Assembly: GCA_009937615.1 (NCBI GenBank)
Contig: JAACFB010000038.1
Span: 1 to 40,703 of the forward strand
Direction of reading: 5' to 3'
DNA from: Gammaproteobacteria bacterium
GTDB lineage: Bacteria; Pseudomonadota; Gammaproteobacteria; Steroidobacterales; Woeseiaceae
Length of the DNA: 40,703 nucleotides
Below are positions 1 to 8,851 of this stretch, piece after piece. The first letter of the stretch is position 1. Each line of letters starts with the position of its first letter. The notes below the pieces were generated by a model. The model ran no database searches and was not told the DNA's origin. It saw only the letters and a program-made list of their open reading frames with translations. The position numbers and the translations under genes are program-made.

Positions 1-1419
1 AATGTCCTCGACCGCACCGAGGCTGTCGCTCTCATCTATGACAATAACCGCTGTTGGGGCGCGGTGGCACGCTGTTTGCGCACCGGCAAGCATTTTGCAG
101 TCGTTGCCAAGGCCACCGTTATAGCCACGGGCGGCTACGGGCGCATCTATGGGCAGTACACGACAAATGCGACTATTAACGAAGGTATGGGCGCCGTCAT
201 CGCGCTCGACACCGGCATCGTGCCACTCGGCAATATGGAGGCCGTCCAGTTTCACCCGACCGCACTGGCGCCAAGCAACATCCTGATCACCGAGGGTTGT
301 CGTGGGGACGGCGGCTACCTATTGGACAAGAATTTGCAACGGTTCATGGTCGACCTCGAACCGGAGAAACAGGAACTGGCGAGTCGGGATGTCGTGTCCA
401 GGCACATGAAGCAGCGAATGCGAGACGGGCTGGGCGTCGAGACACCGTATGGCCCGCATCTGTGGCTCGACCTGCGCCATCTCGGCGAACAGCACCTGAC
501 GACCAAGTTGCGCGAAGTCTTCGAAATTTGTCGCGACTTCGTCGGGCTCAATCCGGCCCATGACCTGATTCCGGTGCAGCCGACACAGCATTATTCAATG
601 GGCGGCATTCGGGTCAACAAGGACGGCCAGGCTTACAACCTGGCGGGGCTGTTCGCCGCTGGTGAAGCCGCATGCTGGGACATGCACGGTTTCAACCGGC
701 TCGGTGGCAACAGTCTCGCCGAGACCGTAGTCGCTGGCCGCGTCATCGGCGCACGGGTCGCCAAGTATGCGGCTGGCGCGAGTCTCGACGTCAATACCGG
801 TATTGCGCTTGCGGCGCTAGAAGGCGGTAGGGACCGGGCCAGGCGTTGGCTCGCCCGCAGCGGCGCGGGGCCGAGCGTATACGACATCCGGGACGCTATG
901 GGGGAGACGATGATGAACAAGGTCGGAATTTTCCGTAACGGCGATGAGCTCGCACAGGCTGTCGCCGAGCTCGCGAACCTCCTTGACGACTGCGGCAAGG
1001 CCGTGTTGCGCTCGAAGGCTCCGGGCATGAACCCCGAACTGTCTTTCGCGCTGCGGCTAAAGGGTATGCTGCGACTCGCGTACATCACGGCTAAGGGCGC
1101 ACTACTACGCACCGAGAGCCGGGGCGCGCACTTCCGTTCCGATTACCCGTTGCGTGACGATGCGGATTGGCTGAAACGCACGCTCGTTCGCTGGCCCGCA
1201 GACGCAGCGGAACCGGTGTTCACGTACGAACCTGTCGGCGAAATCGACCTGCCGCCGGGGCATCGCGGATACGGCAGCGACGATCGTATCGAGATGCGAT
1301 TATCCCTATCAGACTACAACGCTGGTGTCTACGATGTGCAGGCAGAGCATGGTCGGCTGCCAACCATCGAAAGTCCCGGTAGCCGACTGCGAAGGGGTGA
1401 CTGGAGGAATCAGATATGA
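1..1419 (+). CDS. frdA: Fumarate reductase flavoprotein subunit, 5'-truncated by the window
   Basis: The frame is open from base 1, so the N-terminus, with the FAD-binding Rossmann motif and the covalent-flavin histidine, lies outside the window; 472 residues remain. FrdA reduces fumarate to succinate on the cytoplasmic face, with electrons from quinol passed through FrdB. Visible family motifs are TEGCRGDGG, the catalytic-arginine segment SRDVVSR, the substrate-binding HYSMGGIRV and the FAD-binding FNRLGGNSLAETV. The stretch CWDMHGFNRLGGNS and the segment PYGPHLWLDLRHLG match my memory of Wolinella succinogenes FrdA much better than E. coli FrdA or SdhA, suggesting a menaquinol-linked enzyme with a dihaem cytochrome b subunit. 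The Wolinella order is frdCAB, so frdC is expected upstream. The stop overlaps the frdB start by 4 bases (ATGA), implying translational coupling. Succinate dehydrogenase is the main alternative. Confidence 0.9.
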   Translation, partial: NVLDRTEAVALIYDNNRCWGAVARCLRTGKHFAVVAKATVIATGGYGRIYGQYTTNATINEGMGAVIALDTGIVPLGNMEAVQFHPTALAPSNILITEGCRGDGGYLLDKNLQRFMVDLEPEKQELASRDVVSRHMKQRMRDGLGVETPYGPHLWLDLRHLGEQHLTTKLREVFEICRDFVGLNPAHDLIPVQPTQHYSMGGIRVNKDGQAYNLAGLFAAGEAACWDMHGFNRLGGNSLAETVVAGRVIGARVAKYAAGASLDVNTGIALAALEGGRDRARRWLARSGAGPSVYDIRDAMGETMMNKVGIFRNGDELAQAVAELANLLDDCGKAVLRSKAPGMNPELSFALRLKGMLRLAYITAKGALLRTESRGAHFRSDYPLRDDADWLKRTLVRWPADAAEPVFTYEPVGEIDLPPGHRGYGSDDRIEMRLSLSDYNAGVYDVQAEHGRLPTIESPGSRLRRGDWRNQI

Positions 1420-2165
1420 AGCCGGCCAGAGTGTCAGGTGGCCGCCGCCTGCGTTTCGAGATCTTTCGTTACAACCCCGAGGATCCCCGTTCGACACCGC
1501 ACATGCAGGATTTCGAACTGGACGATGCGCCGTATATGTCACTGTTTCTGGCGTTGAATATGATCCGCGAGCAACAAGACCCGAGTCTGCAATTCGACTT
1601 TGCGTGCCGGTCGGCTATCTGTGGCTCTTGCGGGATGATGGTCAATGGCCGGCCAGCGCTCGGCTGCCGCACGCTGACATCTGACCTTCCAGATGTCATT
1701 CGCCTGCACCCCCTGCCCGTATTCAAGCTGATCGGGGATTTGTCGGTAGATACTGGTACCTGGTTCCGCGAGATGGTCGAGAAATCCGAGGCCTGGATTC
1801 ACACTGACAAGGTCTTTGATCCGGAGGCAGTGGAGGAACGCATGGACGACGACCTCGCGCAAGCCATCTACGAAGGCGAACGCTGCATCGAGTGCGGCTG
1901 CTGCGTAGCTTCCTGCGGGGCCGCCAACGTCAATGAAAGCTTCGCGGGCCCCGCGGGGCTCAACCGAATTGCCAGGTTCATGATGGACCCGCGCGATCAA
2001 CGCAGCGATGCGGACTGGTTCGAAGTGGTCGCTACGGCAGAGGGTGTGTTCGGCTGCATCGGCATGATGGCCTGCCATGACGTCTGCCCGAAAGAACTGC
2101 CCTTGCTCGAGGTTTATGCTTACCTCCGCCGCAAGTCCCTGGCGGCGGCATTCAATCGATCTTAG
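1416..2165 (+). CDS. frdB: Fumarate reductase iron-sulfur subunit
   Basis: This 249-residue protein carries the three iron-sulfur clusters that link quinol oxidation to FrdA. The N-terminal ferredoxin domain has the [2Fe-2S] pattern CRSAICGSCGMMVNGRPALGC at about residues 63-83. The C-terminal domain has a [4Fe-4S] motif CIECGCCVASC near residues 149-159 and a [3Fe-4S] motif CIGMMACHDVCPKELPL near residues 210-226. The ECGCC pattern and the phrases LSVDTGTWF and LNRIARFM are close to Wolinella FrdB as I recall it. The start ATG overlaps the frdA stop. The TAG stop overlaps the stop codon of the opposing cytochrome-like gene by 3 bases, so the two transcription units meet tail-to-tail without an evident terminator. 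No membrane anchor gene follows, in line with a C-A-B order. Confidence 0.95.
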   Translation: MKPARVSGGRRLRFEIFRYNPEDPRSTPHMQDFELDDAPYMSLFLALNMIREQQDPSLQFDFACRSAICGSCGMMVNGRPALGCRTLTSDLPDVIRLHPLPVFKLIGDLSVDTGTWFREMVEKSEAWIHTDKVFDPEAVEERMDDDLAQAIYEGERCIECGCCVASCGAANVNESFAGPAGLNRIARFMMDPRDQRSDADWFEVVATAEGVFGCIGMMACHDVCPKELPLLEVYAYLRRKSLAAAFNRS

Positions 2166-2734
2166 CGCCAATAGCTGACGTAGTAGTGAATCAGGGCTTC
2201 GATTTCTTCAGCGCCCAACGCGGCGATTTCTTTCTCCATCGCCGGCAACAGTGTGTCCCGATAGCCATTGCGATACGCATCGAGCGCGAAGCGCAGGTAA
2301 TTGGCGCGCTGCGCGTGTAAGGGGATGCCCAGCGCCGAATCGACGTTCTCGTCCTCCGGGAACACGCGGCAATCGCTGCAGCGCGCCTCGTGAATCTGGC
2401 CGCCATTATGGGCCTTAATCAGATCGAAGTCTTCACCTGAGGGCTGCCTGCGCATCGCGCCGTAATGCTCCGCCAGTTCCTCGATCTCTGCAACACTCAG
2501 CTCGGCCGCGAGCGCACACATCCGTGGCTCTTCGACACAGCGTCGCAAGCCGTCCTTGTAGGCGTAAAGAGCGGCGGCGACATGCGACGCGGGTATGCCG
2601 GCAATGATAGGTGTCCTTTCCCTGCCGATGCCGTCCGCGCCATGGCATTCGGCAAACACCTCTACTTTGGCTGGTTCGGCCCGGGGGCTCACAGCCCACG
2701 CGAGCAGCAGGACGCCGAATATCAATCTGTACAT
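2162..2734 (-). CDS. Cytochrome c4-like periplasmic protein with degenerate heme motifs
   Basis: A protein of about 190 residues with a signal peptide (MYRLIFGVLLLAWAVSPRA) and two homologous halves laid out as in dihaem cytochrome c4. The expected CxxCH in half one reads FAECH: the first cysteine is phenylalanine (TTT, one base from TGT). In half two it reads CSDCR: the axial histidine is arginine (CGC, one base from CAC). Surrounding sequence, such as CHGADGIG and NYLRFALDAYRNGYRD, remains family-like, and the frame is intact. A GTG at 2743 would add MRH, but the ATG at 2734 begins the signal peptide directly. It is the last gene of the menA-nqr run, directly after the CBS gene. It may bind one heme through a single thioether, as euglenozoan mitochondrial cytochromes c do with F/AxxCH, or it may have lost heme entirely. 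That reading is inference. Confidence 0.7.
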   Translation of the reverse strand: MYRLIFGVLLLAWAVSPRAEPAKVEVFAECHGADGIGRERTPIIAGIPASHVAAALYAYKDGLRRCVEEPRMCALAAELSVAEIEELAEHYGAMRRQPSGEDFDLIKAHNGGQIHEARCSDCRVFPEDENVDSALGIPLHAQRANYLRFALDAYRNGYRDTLLPAMEKEIAALGAEEIEALIHYYVSYWR

Positions 2735-2744
2735 GTGCCGCACC

Positions 2745-3149
2745 TTAGTGGCGGCTGATCTCGCCCAGCGCGCGCAGTACGTCGCGCCGGCTGATTTGCC
2801 CGACCAGGCGATTGTCTTTCAAAACCGGGTAGCGGCGGATTCCCGATTCCAGGAACAGCTCTGCCATGTCGACAATGCTCATCCCGGCATCGACGGTCTT
2901 TACATCGGTCACCATCAGCTCGGATACCGGCCCTCCCGGCTCGCTGTGATAACCCGAGGTCAAAACCACTTTCATGCAATCGAATTCCGAGAGCATGCCG
3001 ACAAGGTTGCCGTGATCGTCAATCACGGGCGCACCGGCAATGCGATGCTGCAACAGTTCGTGAATGGCGTCGAGCACGTCCGTGTCCGGCGTAAATGTTA
3101 CGAGTTTCCCCGACATGTAGTCTTTGACGAGCGCTGACTTGAAAGACAT
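2745..3149 (-). CDS. CBS-domain pair protein
   Basis: A soluble protein of 134 residues made almost entirely of two CBS repeats: residues about 8-65 (VKDYMSGKLVTFTPDTDVLDAI, then GAPVIDDHGNLVGMLSEFDC) and about 75-130 (VSELMVTDVKTVDAGMSIVDMAELF, then RRYPVLKDNRLVGQISRRDVLRAL). CBS pairs (Bateman modules) usually bind adenine nucleotides or NAD and regulate an attached or partner protein. A stand-alone CBS gene at the end of the nqr operon could sense energy or NADH state for Na+-NQR, but this is inferred from position only. A clear ribosome-binding sequence (GAGGGGGAGA) precedes the ATG. It starts 12 bases after the nqrM stop and ends next to the cytochrome-like gene, so the three are probably co-transcribed. 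Confidence 0.88.
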   Translation of the reverse strand: MSFKSALVKDYMSGKLVTFTPDTDVLDAIHELLQHRIAGAPVIDDHGNLVGMLSEFDCMKVVLTSGYHSEPGGPVSELMVTDVKTVDAGMSIVDMAELFLESGIRRYPVLKDNRLVGQISRRDVLRALGEISRH

Positions 3150-3161
3150 CGTCTCCCCCTC

Positions 3162-3335
3162 TCAGGACCGGGTGGATTTGCGGCATTTACCGCTGCACAG
3201 TTCGCAGGGGCCGCCGTTGAGGCCGCCACAGCTGCCCTTGATCGGGCTGCGACCGGCCATCACGCCGACGCCCATGGCGACAATCACAGCCAAAATGACA
3301 AGGAAACTCAATAGCGACGTGGCGACCATGGTCAT
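3162..3335 (-). CDS. nqrM: Na+-NQR maturation protein NqrM (DUF539)
   Basis: A small gene encoding 57 residues, found by translating the gap after apbE. The product starts MTMVATSLLSFLVILAVIVA, a single membrane helix, followed by GRSPIKGSCGGLN and a cysteine-rich tail GGPCELCSGKC. One N-terminal helix plus the SCGGLN/CxxC cysteines is the NqrM pattern. NqrM is needed to assemble Na+-NQR, probably delivering iron for the Cys4 iron centre between NqrD and NqrE. It normally follows apbE in nqr operons, as here. Its ATG overlaps the apbE stop by 4 bases (ATGA). An in-frame ATG at 3329 would give a protein two residues shorter. Confidence 0.9.
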   Translation of the reverse strand: MTMVATSLLSFLVILAVIVAMGVGVMAGRSPIKGSCGGLNGGPCELCSGKCRKSTRS

Positions 3336-4366
3336 TTCTCTGCTGCCTCCGCAACAAACAGCGTCGTCGCTCGTTCGACGATGCCGGTATCATCGCGTAA
3401 CAGGAAATACGCGGCAATACCTTCGCGCTCGGCGAGCTCCGGTCCCCCTGCCGGCCCGAGCACCAGCAATGCCGTTGCGTAAGCGTCGGCAAAGGCCGCC
3501 GTATCGGCAATCACAGTCACAGACGCCACGTTGTGAGATACCGGGTAACCGGTGCGGGGATCTATGGTGTGCGAGAAATAGTCGCCTGAATATTCAAAAT
3601 AGTTTCGATAGTCACCTGACGTCGCAACTGCTGCGTTCGTCAGGTTTACAATCGAGTGAACGGAACGCCCGGAACGTACCGGATCTTCGATGGCGATCGC
3701 CCAGTCCTTACCCTGCGCATTCTTTCCGCGCATGCGCAGCTCGCCGCCCACCTCGACGAGGTAGTGACCGACGCCGCTGTCATCAAGCAGCGCCGCGAGC
3801 ACATCGACGGCATAGCCCTTGGCGAACGCCGACAAGTCGACATACAGGTCAGGGCGATCTTTGCGCACCGCGGGAATCGAGCAGTCGGCGTGCAAAGCCT
3901 GGTAACCGGTGCGTTCCAGTGCGGACTGGATCTGCTGCGCCTTCGGAGGCTCAATCACGGCGCCATCCGGACCGAAACCCCACAGGTTGACCAGAGGACC
4001 GACCGTTACATCGAAAGCACCGTTCGACGCCGCACTGATTGACTGGGCAACAGCGATGGCTTCGCAGAGGTCGCTGGACACGTCGAACCAGCCGGTCGAG
4101 GCGTAAGCATTGAACCGGGACAGCTCAGAATCCGGCAGGTAGGTCGACATCTGCTGCTCGATTGCAAACAGCGAGTCTTCGATACCCTCGCGCAGCGTCT
4201 CTTCCTCGAGTTCCATCGGTGGCGAAACCATCTTGACGCTGAACGTGGTCCCCATCGTGCCGCCGGCGTGCGCAAATTCTGCCGGAGCGTCCGGCGCGCC
4301 ACCGCAGGAATACAGCAAAAACAGCAGCGGCGCAGCGGCCAGGCGGATGTCACGAACTACCAGCAT
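3332..4366 (-). CDS. apbE: FAD:protein FMN transferase, lipoprotein
   Basis: ApbE transfers FMN from FAD to a threonine in SGAT-type motifs, here expected to be those of NqrB and NqrC, in a Mg2+-dependent reaction on the periplasmic side. The product has 344 residues, a normal length. The N-terminus is a lipoprotein signal ending in the lipobox LYSC at about residue 20. Family motifs are GGTMGTTFSVKM near residue 36, AFAKGYAVD in the middle, VEVGGELRMRG, and near the end SHTIDPRTGYPV, which belongs to the metal/flavin site. It lies 6 bases after nqrF and overlaps nqrM, the standard nqr operon position. Confidence 0.95.
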   Translation of the reverse strand: MLVVRDIRLAAAPLLFLLYSCGGAPDAPAEFAHAGGTMGTTFSVKMVSPPMELEEETLREGIEDSLFAIEQQMSTYLPDSELSRFNAYASTGWFDVSSDLCEAIAVAQSISAASNGAFDVTVGPLVNLWGFGPDGAVIEPPKAQQIQSALERTGYQALHADCSIPAVRKDRPDLYVDLSAFAKGYAVDVLAALLDDSGVGHYLVEVGGELRMRGKNAQGKDWAIAIEDPVRSGRSVHSIVNLTNAAVATSGDYRNYFEYSGDYFSHTIDPRTGYPVSHNVASVTVIADTAAFADAYATALLVLGPAGGPELAEREGIAAYFLLRDDTGIVERATTLFVAEAAEK

Positions 4367-4372
4367 CCGCTA

Positions 4373-5596
4373 TCAGCCTCCAAAATCGTCGAGCAGGATG
4401 TGGTCGCGCGTGACGCCGAGATCGATAAGCATTGTGATCACGGCCGTATTCATCATTGGCGGTCCGCAGATATAGTACTCACAATCTTCTGGCGCCGGAT
4501 GGTTCGCAAGATACTCGTCGAACAAGACCTTGTGTATAAAGCCGACGTAGCCGGTCCACTCGTCCTCGGGCAGCGGCTCAGACAGTGCGATGTGCCAGTC
4601 GAAATTATCATTCTCGGCTGCCAGCGAATCGAAGTCTTCGACATAGAACACTTCCTTGAGACTTCTGCCGCCATACCAGAAGCTCATTTTGCGTTTGGTC
4701 TTGATGCGCTTGAGCTGATCAAAGATATGCGAACGCATCGGCGCCATTCCCGCACCGCCACCGATGAACACCATTTCGTTATCGGTATCCCGGGCGAAGA
4801 ATTCGCCGAACGGACCCGAGATCGTCGCATGGTCGCCGGGCTTCAGACCGAATATAAAAGAAGACAGCCTGCCGGGCGGGACCTTGTCGCCCGATCCCGG
4901 CGGCGGCGTGGCAATGCGAACATTGAGTTTGATCAGGCCGCGTTCGAGCGGGTAATTCGCCATCGAATAGGCTCGCGAATCGACACCCTTGACCTTCGAT
5001 GTGTAACGCCAGAGGTTGTATCGATCCCACTCATCCCTGAACCGCTCGTCAATATCGAAGTCCGCGAATGACAGTTCGTGCGGCGGGCATTCAATCTGCA
5101 CATACCCGCCGGCACGAAAGTCCATCTCTTCGCCCTCGGGCAGGCGGAGAACGAGTTCCTTGATAAAGCTCGCGACGTTACGGTTCGAGACCACTTCGCA
5201 GTCGTACTTCCGCACGCCAAACACTTCGTCCGGAACCTGGATTCGCATGTCCTGTTTAACGGCCACCTGGCAGGACAGGCGTTCATGATCAGCGGCCTCG
5301 CGCTTGCTGATCAACGAGGTTTCGGTCGGCAGAATCGCGCCCCCGCCAGAGAACACCTGCACACGGCACTGGCCGCAGGTACCCCCGCCTCCACACGCCG
5401 AGGCAACGAAAATGCCGGCGTCAGCCAGGCCCTGCATCAGTTTGATGCCAACCGGCATCTTCAGTTCTTTGTCGCCGTTGACCAGCACCTTGACGTTACC
5501 GGTAGAGACCAGTCTCGTGCGTGCCGCGAGAATAACAAGCACCAGCACCAGCACGATCGCCGTGAACAGCGCGATGCCGAGACCGACTTCAGTCAT
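4373..5596 (-). CDS. nqrF: Na+-NQR subunit F, NADH-oxidising flavoprotein
   Basis: NqrF is the electron entry point of Na+-NQR: it oxidises NADH with FAD and passes electrons to a [2Fe-2S] cluster. From the ATG at 5596 it has 407 residues, as in Vibrio. There is one N-terminal membrane helix (about residues 3-26), then a ferredoxin domain with [10 protein letters not shown] and a further cysteine in RLSCQVAV. The flavin/NADH reductase domain follows, with RAYSMANYP for FAD and [12 protein letters not shown] and CGPPMMN for NADH; the C-terminus is [12 protein letters not shown] at 5611 would overlap the nqrE stop and add 5 residues; I prefer the ATG because its N-terminus aligns with known NqrF. 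Confidence 0.96.
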   Translation of the reverse strand: MTEVGLGIALFTAIVLVLVLVILAARTRLVSTGNVKVLVNGDKELKMPVGIKLMQGLADAGIFVASACGGGGTCGQCRVQVFSGGGAILPTETSLISKREAADHERLSCQVAVKQDMRIQVPDEVFGVRKYDCEVVSNRNVASFIKELVLRLPEGEEMDFRAGGYVQIECPPHELSFADFDIDERFRDEWDRYNLWRYTSKVKGVDSRAYSMANYPLERGLIKLNVRIATPPPGSGDKVPPGRLSSFIFGLKPGDHATISGPFGEFFARDTDNEMVFIGGGAGMAPMRSHIFDQLKRIKTKRKMSFWYGGRSLKEVFYVEDFDSLAAENDNFDWHIALSEPLPEDEWTGYVGFIHKVLFDEYLANHPAPEDCEYYICGPPMMNTAVITMLIDLGVTRDHILLDDFGG

Positions 5597-5607
5597 AACG
5601 GAACTGT

Positions 5608-6216
5608 TCAAAGCTGGATACCCGAAAAGCCCATGAAGCCCAGGGACATCAGGCCGACGATAATGAACGTGATGCCGAGTCCCTGCAGACCATCCGGCAC
5701 ATCGCTGTAACGCAACTTCTCGCGAATACCGGCGAGCGCAATCAGCGCCAACGCCCAGCCGAAACCGCTGCCGAGACCAAAGACGACGCTCTGGCCGAAA
5801 TCGTACTGCCGTTCAACCATGAATAATGAGCCGCCGAGGATTGCGCAGTTCACCGTGATCAGCGGCAAGAAAATACCCAGCGCGTTATAGAGCTTCGGAA
5901 AATGGCGATCCAGCGTCATCTCGAGGATCTGCACCAGTGCCGCAATGACGCCGATATAGCTCACCAAGCCGAGAAAACTCAGGTCAATGTCGGGCAGTCC
6001 CGCCCACGCCAGTGCGCCGTCCTTGAGGAGGTACTGGTAGATCAAGTAGTTGACCGGAACCGTCACGAACTGCACGGCAATAACGGCCAGGCCGAGACCC
6101 ACGGCGGTCTCGACACGCTTGGATACGGCTAAAAACGTGCACATGCCCAGGAAAAACGTCAACGCCAGATTTTCGACGAACGCCGCTTTGATGAACAAGT
6201 TGATATAGGCGTCCAT
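5608..6216 (-). CDS. nqrE: Na+-NQR subunit E, membrane protein
   Basis: An integral membrane protein of 202 residues with about six helices, homologous to NqrD and RnfA. With NqrD it holds the intramembrane iron centre on the electron path of Na+-NQR. Recognisable segments are [21 protein letters not shown] near the N-terminus, containing one iron-ligand cysteine, and [17 protein letters not shown] near residue 120, containing the other. The start overlaps the nqrD stop by one base (TGATG) and the stop is 11 bases before nqrF, the tight spacing expected of coupled subunits. Confidence 0.96.
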   Translation of the reverse strand: MDAYINLFIKAAFVENLALTFFLGMCTFLAVSKRVETAVGLGLAVIAVQFVTVPVNYLIYQYLLKDGALAWAGLPDIDLSFLGLVSYIGVIAALVQILEMTLDRHFPKLYNALGIFLPLITVNCAILGGSLFMVERQYDFGQSVVFGLGSGFGWALALIALAGIREKLRYSDVPDGLQGLGITFIIVGLMSLGFMGFSGIQL

Positions 6217-6875
6217 CAGAGCACCTCCGTGCGGTGCACTTCGTGAATCTGGTACTCGGGCCGCTCGACCTGCTTGGGCCGGGCGCTGCGCACAGCCCAG
6301 ATCAACAGGCCTATGATGAAAAACGCACTCGGTGGCAGCAACATCAGCCCGTTGGCTTCATACCAGCCGCCATTGCTCGCCAGCGGCAGGATCTCGTAAC
6401 CGAACAGCGTGCCGGCGCCGAACAGTTCGCGGCTCGTCGCCACCGCGATAAGGACCGCGCTGTAGCCAAGTCCGTTACCGAGGCCGTCCAGGAAACTCAT
6501 GCCGACGCCGTTCTTCATCGCAAATGCTTCCGCGCGGCCGAGAATGATGCAGTTGGTGATGATCAAGCCGACGAATACCGACAGCTGCTTGCTGGTTTCG
6601 AACGCATAGGCCTTCAGCATCTGGTCGACAACAATGACAAAAGAGGCAATGATCGTCATCTGCACGATGATGCGAATGTTGTTCGGTATACGGTTCCGAA
6701 TGCCGCTGATCGCAGCGCCTGACATCGCCGCAACGCTGGTCAGCGCGATACACATCAGCAGCGCCGGCAGCAGCGAGGTCGTCACGGCCAGCGCCGAACA
6801 GATACCGAGCACCTGCAACGTCACGGGGTTGTTGTCGACGATCGGCTCTATCAGAACCTTGCGCACGTCAGTCAT
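6216..6875 (-). CDS. nqrD: Na+-NQR subunit D, membrane protein
   Basis: A membrane subunit of 219 residues, partner and paralogue of NqrE in inverted topology. The conserved start is [18 protein letters not shown], with an iron-centre cysteine, and the second half-site is [20 protein letters not shown] near residue 110, with the second cysteine. Six hydrophobic segments are evident. The ATG at 6875 lies inside the nqrC coding end (8-base overlap), and its TGA shares a base with the nqrE start, so translation is probably coupled along nqrC-D-E. Confidence 0.96.
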   Translation of the reverse strand: MTDVRKVLIEPIVDNNPVTLQVLGICSALAVTTSLLPALLMCIALTSVAAMSGAAISGIRNRIPNNIRIIVQMTIIASFVIVVDQMLKAYAFETSKQLSVFVGLIITNCIILGRAEAFAMKNGVGMSFLDGLGNGLGYSAVLIAVATSRELFGAGTLFGYEILPLASNGGWYEANGLMLLPPSAFFIIGLLIWAVRSARPKQVERPEYQIHEVHRTEVL

Positions 6876-7650
6876 CGCGTGGTGCCTCCTCCGCTAGCTT
6901 CGCGAGGTAAGGGCCGAAGCCGTGCGGTCCGACCCAGTAGCGAATCAGGTTGGTCACACCGCGCCCGGTAAGTGTCGCGCCGGACATCCCGTCCACCTGG
7001 TGCTGTAAGTCAGCGCCTGGCGGAGCCTGGCCGCGAACGACCTCGATGCGCACGTCGCCGGAGGCGTCGTAAAGTTGCTTGCCCGGCCACTGCGCCAGCC
7101 AATCGGTCTTCTCCAGCTGATCGCCAAGACCTGGCGTTTCCGCGTGCTCATAGAAGCGCAGGCCGCGAACCGTCGCGCCGTCCGCCTCGAGCGCCAGGTA
7201 GCCATACATTGTCGACCAGAGACCCGCGCCGTAAACCGGCAGTATCACCTGCTCTATCGCCTCACCGTCACGCACGATATACACAGGTGCGTAGATTGAG
7301 CGGCGCCGTAATCCGGACACGTCAAACTCTGCCGGTATCGCGATGCTCAGTTCCGGGTCCTTGCTGAGAGCCACGGCATCCAGGTCGCGGGCATCCATCG
7401 ATTCGACGTAGTCACCACTGGCGAGATCGACGGTCCGTGCATCAATGTCCGCAAAACGCTGCTCGATATCAGCGTCGGTTTCGTAAAGACCGGCAACCTC
7501 GAGCACGATTTTCTGTCGATAAAGCGTTTCGTTGCGCTCCTGCCGGGGCTTTAACAGGACGGCCGCAGCCGACACGAGCACCGAGCAAATAAGGCTGACG
7601 CCGATTGCAACAACGAAAGTATTCGAGATGCTGTCGCGGGATTCAGCCAC
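6868..7650 (-). CDS. nqrC: Na+-NQR subunit C, covalent FMN carrier
   Basis: NqrC carries a covalent FMN on a threonine in its periplasmic domain. The product has 260 residues: one N-terminal helix ([23 protein letters not shown], near residues 11-33), a large soluble domain with [15 protein letters not shown] and [14 protein letters not shown], and the FMN attachment motif SGATLTG near residue 223, the target of ApbE. The gene begins with GTG at 7650, within the last bases of nqrB, and overlaps nqrD by 8 bases. Confidence 0.96.
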   Translation of the reverse strand: MAESRDSISNTFVVAIGVSLICSVLVSAAAVLLKPRQERNETLYRQKIVLEVAGLYETDADIEQRFADIDARTVDLASGDYVESMDARDLDAVALSKDPELSIAIPAEFDVSGLRRRSIYAPVYIVRDGEAIEQVILPVYGAGLWSTMYGYLALEADGATVRGLRFYEHAETPGLGDQLEKTDWLAQWPGKQLYDASGDVRIEVVRGQAPPGADLQHQVDGMSGATLTGRGVTNLIRYWVGPHGFGPYLAKLAEEAPRDD

Positions 7651-8851
7651 TGCGTTTCACCCTGCGTTTGACGTTGGCCCGAATGACAAAATGATCGATG
7701 ATCGGCGCGAAAATATTGCCAAACAGGATCGCGAGCATGATGCCCTCCGGAAACGCCGGATTGATCACCCGAATCACATACGTCAATACACCGACCAGCA
7801 ATCCGAAAATCCAGTGCCCGAGCATCGTGTCCGGCCCACTGACCGGATCCGTCGCCATGAACACGGCACCGAAGGCGAATCCGCCGAGCACGATGTGCCA
7901 GTGCCATTCCATCGCCACCATCGGGTTACTGCTGTCCAGCCCGGAGAACAGGAGCGCCGGAATGATCAGCCCGGCGAACACAGCCACAATAATTCGCCAG
8001 GACGCTATGCCCGTGTAGATCAGCATCGCCGCGCCGAAAAGACATGCAATTGTGGACGTCTCGCCGATCGAACCCTGAATCTGGCCCAGGAAAGCCTGCA
8101 TCCAGGTAACGCCGCTGTCGACGATACCCGACACACCATCGATCGCTGCTATTCCCAGCGCGGTGGCCCCGCTGTAGCCGTCGACCGGCACCCACACCGA
8201 GTCGCCGGAGAGCTGCACCGGGTAAGCAAAATAGAGGAAGGCGCGGCCAACGAGCGCCGGGTTGAGGAAGTTTTTGCCGGTACCGCCGAACACTTCCTTG
8301 CCGATCACCACACCGAAACTGATGCCAAGAGCAACCTGCCAGAGCGGCGTAGTCGCAGGCAGAATCGCCGCATACAGCAGCGATGTCACGAAAAATCCCT
8401 CGTTGACTTCGTGGTTGCGCACGCCGGAAAACAGCACTTCCCAGAAGCCACCGGCCGCCATCGTGACGACATAGATCGGCAGGAAATACAGCAGGCCGTG
8501 AACAAAGCTGTCGTAGACGCTGCCGGGATCGGCACCGGCACCGACCAGCGACATGACGATGCCGCGCCAGCCCGGCACGGCATCGAGACCAAAACTCGCA
8601 AGCGCCGTGTTCGCCTGGAAACCCGTATTCCACATGCCGATCACGACGGCGGGCGTCGCAGCAAACACGACAAGGATCATGACCCGTTTCAGGTCGAGCG
8701 CGTCCCTGACATGCGGCGAGCCGCGCGTAACATCGGGAGGCGAATAGAACAGCGTATCGACCATTTCGTAGATGGCATGAAATTTGTCCAGCCGTCCGCC
8801 GCGCGTAAACAGCGGCTCTACTTGATCCAAAAGCTTGCGTAAGCCGGGCAT
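7643..8851 (-). CDS. nqrB: Na+-NQR subunit B, Na+-translocating core
   Basis: NqrB is the main membrane subunit; it binds riboflavin and covalent FMN and contributes to the sodium path. The start at ATG 8851 is chosen because it shares a base with the nqrA TGA (TGATG) and begins MPGLRKLLDQVEPLFTRGG, matching the family N-terminus; the open frame continues 27 codons upstream into nqrA. Length is 402 residues. About ten hydrophobic segments are visible. The FMN site is DGYSGATALG near residue 230. FHAIYEMVDTLFYSPPDVTRG and EVFGGTGKNFLNPALVGRAF are typical of the family. Confidence 0.96.
   Translation of the reverse strand: MPGLRKLLDQVEPLFTRGGRLDKFHAIYEMVDTLFYSPPDVTRGSPHVRDALDLKRVMILVVFAATPAVVIGMWNTGFQANTALASFGLDAVPGWRGIVMSLVGAGADPGSVYDSFVHGLLYFLPIYVVTMAAGGFWEVLFSGVRNHEVNEGFFVTSLLYAAILPATTPLWQVALGISFGVVIGKEVFGGTGKNFLNPALVGRAFLYFAYPVQLSGDSVWVPVDGYSGATALGIAAIDGVSGIVDSGVTWMQAFLGQIQGSIGETSTIACLFGAAMLIYTGIASWRIIVAVFAGLIIPALLFSGLDSSNPMVAMEWHWHIVLGGFAFGAVFMATDPVSGPDTMLGHWIFGLLVGVLTYVIRVINPAFPEGIMLAILFGNIFAPIIDHFVIRANVKRRVKRSG

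Noticed and set aside
7532..8842. Long plus-strand frame opposite nqrB and nqrC
   Set aside because: Antisense shadow of a strongly conserved operon in GC-rich DNA; no family resemblance or ribosome-binding site.
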